Positions 34,125 through 43,214 of a stretch of 64,000 nucleotides of DNA are shown one piece after another. Position numbers and translations under genes: made by a program. Location of the stretch: positions 227,934-291,933 of the forward strand of contig NZ_JONM01000001.1 in assembly GCF_000711875.1 (NCBI RefSeq), in the 5' to 3' direction. The first letter of the stretch is position 1. Each line of letters starts with the position of its first letter. The stretch comes from Andreprevotia chitinilytica DSM 18519. Its GTDB lineage: Bacteria > Pseudomonadota > Gammaproteobacteria > Burkholderiales > Chitinibacteraceae. The notes beneath the pieces are model-generated. The model was not told where the DNA came from and did not search any database. It was given only the letters and a program-made list of their open reading frames with translations.

Positions 34125-34801
34125 TTCTTCGGCCGCTCGTGGGTTTTCAGGGCCACTTTGTCGCGCAGGTAGAGCAGCGGTGCATCGTGCGGGGCCAGTG
34201 CTTCGCCAGCGGCAAAACGCGGCAGGGCGAGGGTGAGGATTTCGACGGCGCGGGGGAAGCGGTCGGGCAGGGTGGACGCGAGATGCGCGCCCAAGTGGCC
34301 GGTGAGCGCATCGCCATAAGCGGCAAAGCCGCTGCCAAGGCCGATCCAGCCGTCGGTATCCGGCAGCGGTACGGCATCCGGGTCGGCCAGTGTTGGGGGG
34401 ATGACTTCATGCCAGCGACTGCCATCACGTTCATAGGCGGCCACGTAGACTTGATTCATCCGCGCATCGAGGCAGACATAGGCGCGGTCGCCATCCACTT
34501 GTGCCGCCAGCGCTTCCAGCGTGCAAATGCCAATCAGCGGCACGCCCAAGCCAAACGCCAGTCCTTGCGCGATGCCACAGCCGATGCGCAGGCCGGTGAA
34601 CGAGCCCGGCCCCATACCGTAGGCAACGCCTTCGATCTGTTCACGGGCGATGCCGGTTTCGATCAGTAACGCTTCCAGATAGGGCAAGGAATGTTCGGCG
34701 TGGCGCTGGCCGACATGCCAGTCGCGCGCAACGATGCCGGTCGGCGTGGTGAGCGCGAGCGAAAGGTGTTCGGTGGAGGTGTCGAGGGCGAGAAAAGCCA
34801 T
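34121..34801 (-). CDS. tsaB: tRNA threonylcarbamoyladenosine biosynthesis protein TsaB
   Basis: Partner of TsaD in making t6A at position 37 of ANN-decoding tRNAs. The 226-residue ASKHA-fold protein begins FLALDTSTEHLSLAL and keeps GMGPGSFTGLRIGCGIAQGL, the TsaB hallmark. It lacks the metal-binding HxxxH motif of TsaD, as expected. First gene of a tight three-gene operon with rimI and the uracil glycosylase. Confidence 0.94.
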   Translation of the reverse strand: MAFLALDTSTEHLSLALTTPTGIVARDWHVGQRHAEHSLPYLEALLIETGIAREQIEGVAYGMGPGSFTGLRIGCGIAQGLAFGLGVPLIGICTLEALAAQVDGDRAYVCLDARMNQVYVAAYERDGSRWHEVIPPTLADPDAVPLPDTDGWIGLGSGFAAYGDALTGHLGAHLASTLPDRFPRAVEILTLALPRFAAGEALAPHDAPLLYLRDKVALKTHERPKK

Positions 34802-34872
34802 GGGTGTCGCAGATAAATCAGTGGCCGCGATTCTAACATGCCCGCTCAGGCGGCCTCGGCTATGATCGGCGC

Positions 34873-36660
34873 ATGAGACGAATCTTAGTCGCCTGCCTGT
34901 TGATGACGTTCGCCCACGTCGCCCTCGCCGATCACGCCATTGCGCTCGGCTATACGCCGAAATATCCGGCCGGCTTCACCCATTTCGATTACGTGAACCC
35001 GGATGCCCCCAAAGGCGGCGAGCTGCTGATGGCGAATCCGGATCGGCGCACCAGCTTCGATACCTTCAACCCCTTTATCCTCAAGGGCACGGCACCGGTC
35101 GGGGTGGGCGAGCTGATGTTCGAGAGTCTGGCCACCGGTAGCCTGGATGAACCGGCCACCGTCTACGGCTTGCTGGCCGATGACATGAGCGTGGCAGCAG
35201 ATGGGCTTTCCGCCACCTTCCATATCAATCCGAAGGCACGTTTCAACAATGGCGACGCGGTAACCGCCAAGGACGTGAAATACAGCTTCGACATGCTCAT
35301 CAGCAAGCAGGCCGCACCGCAATACGCGGCCATGCTCGCGGATGTAAAAGCGGTAACGGTGCTGGATCGCCTCATGATCCGTTTCACGTTCAAGCGCAAG
35401 AACCCGGAGCTGCCGCAGATCGTCGCTACGCTGCCGGTGTTTTCGGATAAATGGGTCGGCAACAAACCATTCGACAAACTCGGGCTAACGCCGCCGATCA
35501 GCAGCGGCCCGTACCGGATCGAGCACTTCGATGCTGGCCGCAGCATCACCTTCAAGCGCAATGCCAATTACTGGGGGCGTGACTTGCCGACCCGGCGCGG
35601 CATGTTCAATTTCGATCGCATGACCTGGCGCTTCTACAAGGATGAAGTGGTCAAGCTGGAAGCTTTCAAGGCGGGCGAATTCGATTTCAATGTCGAATCC
35701 ATCGCCCGCCAATGGATGCGCCAATACAACGGCCCCAAGTTTCGCTCTGGCGAACTGATCAAGCACGAGTTCATGCACCACAATACCGCCGGGTTTCAGG
35801 GTTTCATCCTCAATACCCGTCGGCCACAATTTGCCGATTGGCGCGTGCGCAAGGCGTTGGGCCTGGCGCTGGATTTCGATTGGCTCAACAAGCAGCTGTT
35901 CTATGACTTGTACGTGCGGATGGACAGCCTCTATTCGAACAGCGAACTGGCTGCCACCGGCCTGCCCACGCCGGGTGAGTTGAAGCTGCTGGAGCCATTG
36001 CGTAAACAGCTCAACCCCGCTGTGTTCGGCCCGGTGCCGATGCCGCCCGCCACCCAGCCGCCCGACTCGCTACGCGCCAACTTGTTGCAAGCACGTGATC
36101 TGCTGGCGCAAGCAGGCTGGACTTACCGTGACGGCGCGTTGCGCAACGCCAAGGGCGAGCCGTTCAGCATCGAATACCTCGATGATTCGGGTTCGATGAT
36201 GAAAGTGCTGGCCCCTTGGTCACGCAATCTGCAAAAGCTTGGTATTACCGTCCGCCCACGAACGGCCGATTTCGCGCTGTACCAAAAGCGGCTGGATGGC
36301 TTCGATTTCGATGTCACTACCTTGCACTATGGCGATACGCAAACGCCGGGCAACGAGCTGTATGACTTGTTTGGCAGCAAGGCGGCCAAGACTGAAGGAT
36401 CGAGCAACGTCATTGGCGTGGCCGACCCGGCAGTGGACAGGTTGATCGATGCCATTGTCGCCAGCGAAACCCGCGCCGAGCGCGTAACTGCCGTGCGGGC
36501 GCTCGATCGGGTGCTGCGCAATGGTTATTACGTGATCCCGCACTGGTACAGCCGCACGCATCGCATCGCTTATCGCAACACCTTGCGCTTTCCGGCGACC
36601 CTGCCGCAGTACTACCCGGCAGCCGGTTGGATTGTTTCGACGTGGTGGCGGCAACCCTAG
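34873..36660 (+). CDS. yejA: Peptide ABC transporter substrate-binding protein, YejA-like
   Basis: Periplasmic binding protein (family 5) of a Yej-type oligopeptide importer. Signal peptide 1-19 (LVACLLMTFAHVALA). The 595-residue mature protein shows the family start HAIALGYTPKYPAGFTHFDY and the motif GGELLMANPDRRTSFDTFNP seen in YejA. TATGAT six bases before the ATG could be a -10 element of a nearly leaderless mRNA. It is followed by a cupin gene and then the permease genes. Microcin C and antimicrobial-peptide uptake are known YejABEF activities. Confidence 0.92.
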   Translation: MRRILVACLLMTFAHVALADHAIALGYTPKYPAGFTHFDYVNPDAPKGGELLMANPDRRTSFDTFNPFILKGTAPVGVGELMFESLATGSLDEPATVYGLLADDMSVAADGLSATFHINPKARFNNGDAVTAKDVKYSFDMLISKQAAPQYAAMLADVKAVTVLDRLMIRFTFKRKNPELPQIVATLPVFSDKWVGNKPFDKLGLTPPISSGPYRIEHFDAGRSITFKRNANYWGRDLPTRRGMFNFDRMTWRFYKDEVVKLEAFKAGEFDFNVESIARQWMRQYNGPKFRSGELIKHEFMHHNTAGFQGFILNTRRPQFADWRVRKALGLALDFDWLNKQLFYDLYVRMDSLYSNSELAATGLPTPGELKLLEPLRKQLNPAVFGPVPMPPATQPPDSLRANLLQARDLLAQAGWTYRDGALRNAKGEPFSIEYLDDSGSMMKVLAPWSRNLQKLGITVRPRTADFALYQKRLDGFDFDVTTLHYGDTQTPGNELYDLFGSKAAKTEGSSNVIGVADPAVDRLIDAIVASETRAERVTAVRALDRVLRNGYYVIPHWYSRTHRIAYRNTLRFPATLPQYYPAAGWIVSTWWRQP

Positions 36661-36672
36661 GAGTCTTGAATC

Positions 36673-37002
36673 ATGCACATGCAGAACATCCCCTTCGGTA
36701 TCACCGATTGGTCGGGCATCGATCAAACCGAGCACCCCGGCGAAACCGGTGTCGCCTTGTGGCGCACGCAGCAATTCGGCGAGATTCGCGTGCGGCTGGT
36801 CGAGTATTCGGCCGGCTATCTGGCGGACCATTGGTGCAAAAAGGGCCACATCCTGCTGTGCCTGGATGGCGAGCTGCACACCGAACTGGACGACGGCCGC
36901 GTGTTTACGCTCAAGCCGGGCATGAGCTACCAAGTGGCAGATAACGCCGAGCCGCATCGCTCGTCGACGGTGGACGGCGCGTTGCTGTTCATCGTGGATT
37001 GA
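36673..37002 (+). CDS. DHCW-motif-type cupin fold protein
   Basis: A 109-residue single cupin domain. The characteristic segment GYLADHWCKKGHILLC has the conserved D-H-W-C and a second histidine, plausible metal ligands with H98-region PGMSYQVADNAEPH later. AGGAG sits eight bases before the ATG. It lies 12 bp after yejA and 13 bp before yejB, inside the transporter operon, which is not its usual place. Function unknown; perhaps a small metal-dependent enzyme or sensor. Confidence 0.88.
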   Translation: MHMQNIPFGITDWSGIDQTEHPGETGVALWRTQQFGEIRVRLVEYSAGYLADHWCKKGHILLCLDGELHTELDDGRVFTLKPGMSYQVADNAEPHRSSTVDGALLFIVD

Positions 37003-37015
37003 TGGGGCATATTGG

Positions 37016-38077
37016 ATGACCCGCTACCTGCTCAAGCGCCTCGCCCTGATGTTGCCGACACTGTTCGGTATCTTGCTGCTCAGCTTTGTGGTGATCCAGT
37101 TCGTGCCCGGCGGGCCGGTGGAACAACTGGTGTATCAGCTCAAGGCCCGTGGTGGTGGCGGTGAAGCGGGTGGGGCGGGGCAGAGCGGCGGTGCGTTCTA
37201 CCAAGGCAACAAGGGACTCGATGCGGAGCGGCTCAAGGAGATCAGGGCCTATTACGGCTTCGATCAGCCCGCGCCGGTGCGTTTCTGGACGCTGCTCAAG
37301 CGCTACGCCACCTTCGATCTGGGCGAGAGCTATTACCACCATCAAAGCGTGTGGTCGCTGGTGGTGTCCAAATTGCCGGTTTCGATCTCGCTCGGTTTGT
37401 GGACGTTTTTTCTGACCTACCTGATCGCCGTGCCGCTCGGCATCGCCAAAGCAGTACGGCATGGCAGCCGCTTCGATGCGGCGACAACGCTGGCGCTGAT
37501 GGTGGGCTATGCGATTCCCGGCTTCGTGCTGGGCGTGGTGTTGCTGGTGTTGTTTGGCGGTGGCACGTTCTGGCAGCTCTTCCCCTTGCGGGGGCTGACG
37601 TCGGATAACTGGGCGCAGCTTTCGCTGCCGGGTAAGGTCATGGATTACCTGTGGCATCTGGTGTTGCCGATCACCACCATGGTCGTCGGCAGTTTTGCCG
37701 TAGTGGCGATGCTGACCAAGAACAGCATGCTGGAAGAAATCCACAAACAATACGTGCTGACAGCGCGCGCCAAAGGCTTGGCCGAGTCGCGCATCCGCTG
37801 GAAGCATGTGTTCCGCAACGCGATGATCCCGATCGTGACGGGCTTCCCTGAGGCGTTTATCGGTGCGTTCTTCACCGGTGCGCTGCTCATCGAAACGCTG
37901 TTCTCGCTCGATGGCCTCGGGCTGCTGTCGTATGAGTCGGTGATCCGCCGCGATTACCCGGTGGTGCTCGGCACACTCTTCCTGTTCTCGCTGCTTGGGC
38001 TGCTGACCAAGCTGGCCTCTGACCTGTGCTACGTGCTGGTTGACCCGAGGTTGCGGTTTGAAGGAGCGCCGGCATGA
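37016..38077 (+). CDS. yejB: Peptide ABC transporter permease, YejB-like
   Basis: Inner-membrane permease of 353 residues with the DppB/OppB-type first helix (RYLLKRLALMLPTLFGILLL), a periplasmic loop with a Gly-rich stretch, and five further helices. The EAA-like coupling loop is TARAKGLAESRIRWKHVFRN. The last codons overlap the yejE start (ATGA). It forms the channel with YejE. Confidence 0.93.
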   Translation: MTRYLLKRLALMLPTLFGILLLSFVVIQFVPGGPVEQLVYQLKARGGGGEAGGAGQSGGAFYQGNKGLDAERLKEIRAYYGFDQPAPVRFWTLLKRYATFDLGESYYHHQSVWSLVVSKLPVSISLGLWTFFLTYLIAVPLGIAKAVRHGSRFDAATTLALMVGYAIPGFVLGVVLLVLFGGGTFWQLFPLRGLTSDNWAQLSLPGKVMDYLWHLVLPITTMVVGSFAVVAMLTKNSMLEEIHKQYVLTARAKGLAESRIRWKHVFRNAMIPIVTGFPEAFIGAFFTGALLIETLFSLDGLGLLSYESVIRRDYPVVLGTLFLFSLLGLLTKLASDLCYVLVDPRLRFEGAPA

Positions 38078-39126
38078 CGATGCCAACGACCGTCTTGCGC
38101 CATCCCGGCCCGTGGCAACGCAGCTGGCGTCGCTTTACCCAACAGCGACGGGCCTATATCAGCTTGCTGATTCTGGCGGTGCTGCTGGTGGTCAGTCTGG
38201 CGGCAGAGCTGGTATCGAACGACAAGCCGCTGATTGTGCATTACCAAGGCCAGACGTACTTCCCGATCTTCAAGGATTACGCGGAAACGACCTTTGGCGG
38301 TGACTTCCCGGCGCCGGCGGATTATCTCGATCCGTACATCCAGCGACGCATCACGGCTGGTGACAACTGGGCGGTGTTCGCGCCGAATCGGTACGGCCCG
38401 AATACGCTCAACTACTTCGCACCCAGCCCCAACCCCGCACCACCGTCCCGCGTGAACTGGCTTGGCACTGATGACCGTGGTCGGGACATTTTGGCGCGGC
38501 TGTTGTACGGCTTTCGCGTGTCGCTACTGTTCGGGCTGGCGCTGACGGCGGTCGGCTGCGTGCTGGGTATCTTCTTCGGCGCGATTCAGGGCTACTTCGC
38601 CGGCAAGGTCGATCTGACCATGCAGCGGCTGATCGAAGTCTGGTCGTCGGTGCCGGAGCTGTATCTGCTGCTGATCCTGGTGTCGATGTTCGAACCAAGC
38701 CTGATCGTGCTGTTCGTGGTGTTGTCGGTGTTTGGCTGGATGGGCTTGTCGGACTACGTGCGCGGTGAGTTTCTGCGTAACCGCAATCTGGAATACGTGA
38801 CTGCTGCCCGGGCATTGGGTCTGACGGACTGGCAGATCATCCGCCACCACCTGCTGCCGAACTCGATGACTTCGGTGATTGCTTTCCTGCCGTTCCGTAT
38901 GAGTGGCGCGGTACTGGCGCTCACGGCCTTCGCTTTTCTCGGGCTTGGTGTGCCGGCAGACGTGCCGACGCTGGGCGAGTTGCTGGAGCAGGGCAAGGGC
39001 AATCTGGATGCGTGGTGGATTTCGCTTTCTACTTTTGTGGTGCTGGTTGGGATGTTGCTGCTGCTGGTGTTTGTGGGGGAGGGGTTAAGGGCAGCGTTTG
39101 ATCCAAGGACGCAAGAGGGGACGTAA
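38074..39126 (+). CDS. yejE: Peptide ABC transporter permease, YejE-like
   Basis: A 350-residue permease of the DppC/OppC type with an N-terminal cytoplasmic stretch, a long periplasmic loop (about 50-135) ending LGTDDRGRDILARLLYGFR, and six helices. The coupling loop reads TAARALGLTDWQIIRHHLLP. AAGGAG lies seven bases before the ATG. The ATPase gene yejF, expected next, is instead 4.2 kb away on the other strand. Confidence 0.93.
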   Translation: MTMPTTVLRHPGPWQRSWRRFTQQRRAYISLLILAVLLVVSLAAELVSNDKPLIVHYQGQTYFPIFKDYAETTFGGDFPAPADYLDPYIQRRITAGDNWAVFAPNRYGPNTLNYFAPSPNPAPPSRVNWLGTDDRGRDILARLLYGFRVSLLFGLALTAVGCVLGIFFGAIQGYFAGKVDLTMQRLIEVWSSVPELYLLLILVSMFEPSLIVLFVVLSVFGWMGLSDYVRGEFLRNRNLEYVTAARALGLTDWQIIRHHLLPNSMTSVIAFLPFRMSGAVLALTAFAFLGLGVPADVPTLGELLEQGKGNLDAWWISLSTFVVLVGMLLLLVFVGEGLRAAFDPRTQEGT

Positions 39127-39276
39127 TTTTCTCCCCTCGCCCGTTTACGGGAGAGGGGTTGGGGGTGAGGGTGGTGAAAAGAACGCGGTCCTTGATAGCA
39201 GCCCTCACCCCCGGCCCCTCTTCCACTAATAACTGAGCAAGGCTAAAGCCTTGCACGCGAGGGCGAGGGGAGAAAA
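39127..39276. repeat. Palindromic repeat with 16-bp perfect ends, CTCGCCC family
   Basis: TTTTCTCCCCTCGCCC (39127-39142) is perfectly inverted as GGGCGAGGGGAGAAAA (39261-39276). It starts directly after the yejE stop. A TAAAGCC/GGCTTTA-type hairpin (AAGGCTAAAGCCTT) lies near its right end. Related to 2529-2637 and 43215-43256. Confidence 0.8.
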
Positions 39277-39318
39277 CCAAGCAGCCCAGCTCAATGTGAA
39301 GCACTACAGCATCAACCC

Positions 39319-39603
39319 AAGTCACCCTCTCCTTCACAGGAGAGGGCTGGGGTCAGGATGGTCTGCCCCCCTTTCAAAAGTGCCCCGCCAGTCAGCCCGG
39401 CACGGGGGTTTCGGGGATCGAGTGTTTGAGGGCTTTAGCCCGAGTTTTCGATTCCCGCCCGTGACGGGCTGGCTGGCGGGGGCATCTGGCGCTTGCGCCA
39501 GACGCTTTTGCAGGGTCGCCTTTCTTGGCTTACTTTCTTTGGCGAGACAAAGAAAGTGAGTCGGCATGCGGGACGAACTCCCGCTTGAAATGCCTTTACT
39601 CGC
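39319..39603. repeat. Long inverted repeat, left copy (about 280 bp)
   Basis: Runs from a CCCTCTCCTTCACAGGAGAGG hairpin block through GGTCTGCCCCCCTTTCAAAA, TCGAGTGTTTGAGGGCTTTA, TGGCGCTTGCGCCA and ACTTTCTTTGGCGAGACAAA to an ACGAACTCCCGC block. The reverse complement of 42892-43170 matches it almost base for base. Small hairpins inside (CTTTCTTTG...CAAAGAAAG, TGGCGCTTGCGCCA) suggest structured RNA if transcribed. With 39127-39276 and 39649-39676 it fills the 572-bp gap after yejE. Confidence 0.85.
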
Positions 39604-39648
39604 GCCAACGGCGCTAAAACCCTACGCAGCATTAACGCAAACGGTGCA

Positions 39649-39676
39649 CCCCGGCCGGCAAAGCCGTCCGGGCTAC
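39649..39676. repeat. Single arm of the GTAGCCCGGAC repeat
   Basis: CCCCGGCCGGCAAAGCCGTC followed by CGGGCTAC, the same arm as 55645-55672, lying just after the MgtC-family stop codon. Confidence 0.65.
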
Positions 39677-39698
39677 ATGATTCCAGCCTGCCGCAGGC

Positions 39699-40460
39699 TC
39701 AATTCCTCGCATGATTCAGCGAGTACTCCGCCACCCCCTCAAACTGCGGCAACAATTCCGCCAACTGACTCAATCGCGAACTGGAATGCCGCGTCTTGGC
39801 GATGCAGACAAAGTGCCACTCTTGCTGCTGCTGGTGGCATCTGATCACAATGGATTCGCCTGCAATCACATACTGGTGATTGCCCATGAAGCTGCGCAAC
39901 TCCCCCTCATGGAACTTGACGCCCGGTTTGCTCAGCAACATGACTGCAATCGCCGGGTGTGACGGCAACAGGTTTTCCAGCCGTACCCCCCACATCATCA
40001 CGCCGGCGCAGATGACGGTCAGCACGATGGCTGACAGATAGAAGCCCACGCCGACCAGAATGCCGATGATGGAAGCCACCCACATCGACGCCGCCGTGGT
40101 CAAACCGCTGATATTGATGCCTTCCTTCATGATCACCCCGGCGCACAGAAATCCGATGCCGGTCACGATGCCCTGGATCACGCGGGTGGGGTCTCCAGCC
40201 GCGACGGCAGCCGGCAGTTGGCTGACCGACAGCCTGCCGCCAAACCACGCATGCGGCGTGCCCAGAATGACGACCAGTGCGCAGGACGCCACGCATACCA
40301 GCGCGTAAGTCCGCATACCGGCGGCACGGCCGTGGTAGCTGCGTTCGTAGCCCAAGGCCAGCCCCAGCGTGAGGGCGCCCAGCAAATGCAAGACGACGAT
40401 CAGGTTGCTTTGCCACTCTTCGGGCGACCAGTATCCGGTCAGTTGCGTGAGGTCGAACAT
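39699..40460 (-). CDS. MgtC/SapB-family membrane protein
   Basis: A 253-residue protein with about five N-terminal helices carrying the MgtC signature: LALGYERSYHGRAAGMRTYALV, then IVTGIGFLCAGVIMKEG and TTAASMWVASIIGILVGVG. A C-terminal soluble domain of about 80 residues follows, probably ACT-like. MgtC proteins support growth in low magnesium and inhibit F-ATP synthase in pathogens; here the role may be housekeeping. It lies downstream of the LytTR regulator gene with a 68-bp gap. Confidence 0.88.
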   Translation of the reverse strand: MFDLTQLTGYWSPEEWQSNLIVVLHLLGALTLGLALGYERSYHGRAAGMRTYALVCVASCALVVILGTPHAWFGGRLSVSQLPAAVAAGDPTRVIQGIVTGIGFLCAGVIMKEGINISGLTTAASMWVASIIGILVGVGFYLSAIVLTVICAGVMMWGVRLENLLPSHPAIAVMLLSKPGVKFHEGELRSFMGNHQYVIAGESIVIRCHQQQQEWHFVCIAKTRHSSSRLSQLAELLPQFEGVAEYSLNHARN

Positions 40461-40528
40461 GGTGCCACTCCGGCAGTAAGCATGTGTTGAGCATAGCTCG
40501 GGCGTTGCAAATGGCTGACAGAACTGCC

Positions 40529-41260
40529 TTACATCTGCTTGAACTGGCCGGCGAAACTGCGGCTGATCGTAAATACCTCTTCCCGGCCCCGCAGATACAG
40601 CCGCTGCCGGCCCAGCAAATCCTTCTCGATCCGATCCACCGCTGGCAGGCTCACGATCACGCTGCGGTGGATCTGGCTGAAGCGACCGGCCGGCAATTGC
40701 GCCAGCAGCACCTTGAGCGGCGTGCGCATCAGGTGGCGCTCGTGCGTGGTGACCACTTCGGTGTATTTGTCCTTCGCCTCGAAATAGATCACTTCACCGA
40801 CGGCGACGAGGCGGGTGGTGTCGGCCAGGCCGACCGTCAGCCATTCCAGTGAGGCTGGTCGGGCGTTGACGGTGGAGAGTGCCTGTTGCCAATCAGGCTG
40901 TGGCCCGTTTGCTCGCTGCAGCCTGGCAATGCACGCGGCAAGTCGGCTGGTTTCGACGGGCTTCAACACATAATCGACGGCTGAGGCGTCGAAGGCGGCG
41001 AGGGCGTAGGCATCGTAGGCAGTAACGAACACGATGCGTGTGCGGCTGGCGGTGCTCTTGGCGACCTCCAGCCCGGTGAGACCCGGCATGCGGATGTCGA
41101 GAAAAGCGAAATCCGGTTGCTCCCGATTGAGTGCAGCCAAGGCTTCGGCACCGTTTTTGGCGCGGGCGATGATGTCCAGCTCCGGCCATAGCATCGCCAG
41201 TTGGCTGGCGAGTTCATCCAGCAGCAGCGGTTCGTCGTCGGCGATCAGGGCGGTGGGCAT
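40529..41260 (-). CDS. LytTR-family response regulator
   Basis: A 243-residue two-domain regulator: receiver about 1-120 with acidic pair DDE (8-10), phospho-acceptor D55 (FLDIRMPG) and K near VDYVLKP; LytTR DNA-binding domain about 145-243 (IYFEAKDKYTEVVT, FSQIHRSVIVS). It lies five bases after its cognate sensor kinase gene. This AlgR/LytR type binds direct repeats upstream of targets; none was identified here. Confidence 0.93.
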   Translation of the reverse strand: MPTALIADDEPLLLDELASQLAMLWPELDIIARAKNGAEALAALNREQPDFAFLDIRMPGLTGLEVAKSTASRTRIVFVTAYDAYALAAFDASAVDYVLKPVETSRLAACIARLQRANGPQPDWQQALSTVNARPASLEWLTVGLADTTRLVAVGEVIYFEAKDKYTEVVTTHERHLMRTPLKVLLAQLPAGRFSQIHRSVIVSLPAVDRIEKDLLGRQRLYLRGREEVFTISRSFAGQFKQM

Positions 41261-41265
41261 GGGGG

Positions 41266-42357
41266 CTAGCCTGTTGATTTGTCTTGAGAGCAGGGCAAGG
41301 TTAGCTCGGCAATCACGCCGGAGGGCGTATTCGGGTACAGCGCCAGCCGACCGCGTGCGCCGTACAGCTGATCGAGCCGGGCGCGGATATTGGCGAGGCC
41401 GACGCCATCGCTATCGGTGGTGTCGGTCAGGCCAAGGCCGCTGTCTAGTACTCGCAGAATGATCGTATCGCCGTCTTGCCGGCCATCGATGACGATCTCA
41501 CCGCCTGCAATGGCGGGCTCGATGCCGTGTTCCAGCGCGTTTTCGACCAGTGGCTGTAGCAGTAGCGGTGGCATGGGCAGGGCGTGCAGGGCGGTCGGGA
41601 TGTCGACCCGGTAACTTAGCCGGTCACCCAGGCGCATGCGGGCGATTTCCAGCAGGGCGGTCACCAGTTGCAGCTCGTCCGCCAGCGTGTTGTCTGGCCG
41701 ACGCGTGCGGGCGAGGCTGGCGCGCAGGTAGCGGTTGAGTTGCTCCAGCATGGCGCGGGCAGCGGGTGGGTCGCGCTCGATCAGGCTTTGCACGTTGGCG
41801 AGGGTGTTGAACAGGAAATGCGGTTCGATCTGCGCCTGCAGCATGCCGAGCCGGGCAATGGCCTCGGCCTGTTGCGCTTCAGCGCGCTGGCTGCGTTCGG
41901 CTTCCAGCGCCAGCCGGATTTCGACCCGGCTGTGGTACAGGTAAAAGAACGTGCAGGCGGCGACAGAGATAAGGACGGTGCTGATCAATACCCAGTGACC
42001 ACTGCTTTCGAAGTGATCGGTCACCAACGCAAGAACATCCTTGGCGCCAAGCATGGCCGCCAGTTTGAAGCCGACCGTCATGCCAATTGGCACGGCGATG
42101 ATGTAATACAGCCAGATCGGCATGCGGTCACGTACCAGCAGATGCAGCAAATGCCCGGAGGCATCGATGCTCAGGCCCACGGCGTTGCTGATGATGAAGT
42201 AGTGCCAGAACGGCGTGTACGGGTCGTTCGACGTCAGATACAAGCCAATCAGGTTGTTGATCAGCAGCAGCAAGCCAAGATTGGTCAACGCGCGTTTGCG
42301 CCGCTGGCGTGGGTCGAGGTCGGTCAATCGGGTTTTCATCGCGTCGGAGCGTGCCAT
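41266..42357 (-). CDS. LytS/YehU-type sensor histidine kinase
   Basis: A 363-residue membrane kinase: four predicted N-terminal helices, a short coiled coil, then a His_kinase domain with phospho-acceptor in QAQIEPHFLFNTLANVQSLI and HATPase_c with LLLQPLVENALEHGIEP and GVGLANIRARL. The start could be the ATG at 42357 or at 42339; neither has a clear ribosome site. Partner of the LytTR regulator downstream; a 2TM-domain gene precedes it by 26 bp. Confidence 0.92.
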   Translation of the reverse strand: MARSDAMKTRLTDLDPRQRRKRALTNLGLLLLINNLIGLYLTSNDPYTPFWHYFIISNAVGLSIDASGHLLHLLVRDRMPIWLYYIIAVPIGMTVGFKLAAMLGAKDVLALVTDHFESSGHWVLISTVLISVAACTFFYLYHSRVEIRLALEAERSQRAEAQQAEAIARLGMLQAQIEPHFLFNTLANVQSLIERDPPAARAMLEQLNRYLRASLARTRRPDNTLADELQLVTALLEIARMRLGDRLSYRVDIPTALHALPMPPLLLQPLVENALEHGIEPAIAGGEIVIDGRQDGDTIILRVLDSGLGLTDTTDSDGVGLANIRARLDQLYGARGRLALYPNTPSGVIAELTLPCSQDKSTG

Positions 42358-42383
42358 GTCAGTGGGATATGGGCAACCGGGTT

Positions 42384-42686
42384 TTAGCGCCGGTCTTGCT
42401 GGTGCGTGGCGGTCTGCTGTGCGTTGTGCAGCTCGCTCGCTTTACGCTCAATCCAGTCCTGACCTAGCGGCCCGCGTGTGAACAGGCGGAGCGCATGCGA
42501 TGCCATGCCGATCCCCCAGCCGAACCAGACCCAGCCCGCCCAGAAGTAGTGCGGCGTTTGCAGGAAATTCAGTGCCGATAAACCACCGCAAATCAGCACG
42601 TACAGGCAGAGGTGGCGGTAAAACGCGGCCAGCTTGTGGGCGTGGTCACGTGCTTGATCGAGGGTGGTGAAGTAGGGGGTGGTCAT
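42384..42686 (-). CDS. 2TM-domain small membrane protein
   Basis: A 100-residue protein with two hydrophobic helices (FYRHLCLYVLICGGLSALNF and FWAGWVWFGWGIGMASHAL) joined by a short loop, as in the 2TM family that is often encoded with, or fused to, LytS/LytTR components. It is the first gene of the 2TM-kinase-regulator set, which may also include the MgtC-family gene. Likely a membrane accessory of the kinase. Confidence 0.85.
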   Translation of the reverse strand: MTTPYFTTLDQARDHAHKLAAFYRHLCLYVLICGGLSALNFLQTPHYFWAGWVWFGWGIGMASHALRLFTRGPLGQDWIERKASELHNAQQTATHQQDRR

Positions 42687-42891
42687 CGCTGGCTCCAGGG
42701 TGGGGTGATGCTGGAAGCATGCGATGCTGGGGCGGTGTTTGCTGGGGGTTGCGATGAGGTGCGGTGGTGGGGGATGAGGTGCTGTTGCTGTGGATGAGTT
42801 GTTGGCGTTGTTCGTTATGCGCCTGCGACGCGGTCAAGGGCGTTACATGCCGGTTCCGCCCGGCGGACGGGGTTCAGCGCCGATGGCGCAG

Positions 42892-43170
42892 GTAAAGGCG
42901 TTACAGCGGGAGTTCGTCCCGCGGGCCGACTCACTTTCTTTGTCTCGCCAAAGAAAGTAAGCCAAGAAAGGCGACCCTGCAAAAGCGTCTGGCGCAAGCG
43001 CCAGATTCCCCCGCCAGCCAGCCCGTCACGGGCGGGAATCGAAAACTCGGGCTAAAGCCCTCAAACACTCGATCCCCGAAACCCCCGTGCTAGTCTGGCT
43101 GGCGGGGCGCTTTTGAAAGGGGGGCAGACCCTCCTCACCCCGGCCCTCTCCTTGAAGGAGAGGGGGACTT
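42892..43170. repeat. Long inverted repeat, right copy
   Basis: Reverse-complement copy of 39319-39603, with only a few mismatches over about 240 bp and a looser extension to the CTCTCCTTGAAGGAGAGG hairpin. It lies in the 593-bp gene-free gap between the 2TM gene and yejF; the rest of that gap (42687-42891) shows no gene. Confidence 0.85.
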
Positions 43171-43214
43171 GATTTGGTGCGGTGGCGTTTCAAGTTAGCA
43201 GGGTCGCGGTTGGC

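Noticed and set aside
34861-34873. Leaderless yejA mRNA from TATGAT at 34861-34866
   Set aside because: The -10 fits, but no -35-like hexamer is present at the right distance, so it is noted only in the gene entry.
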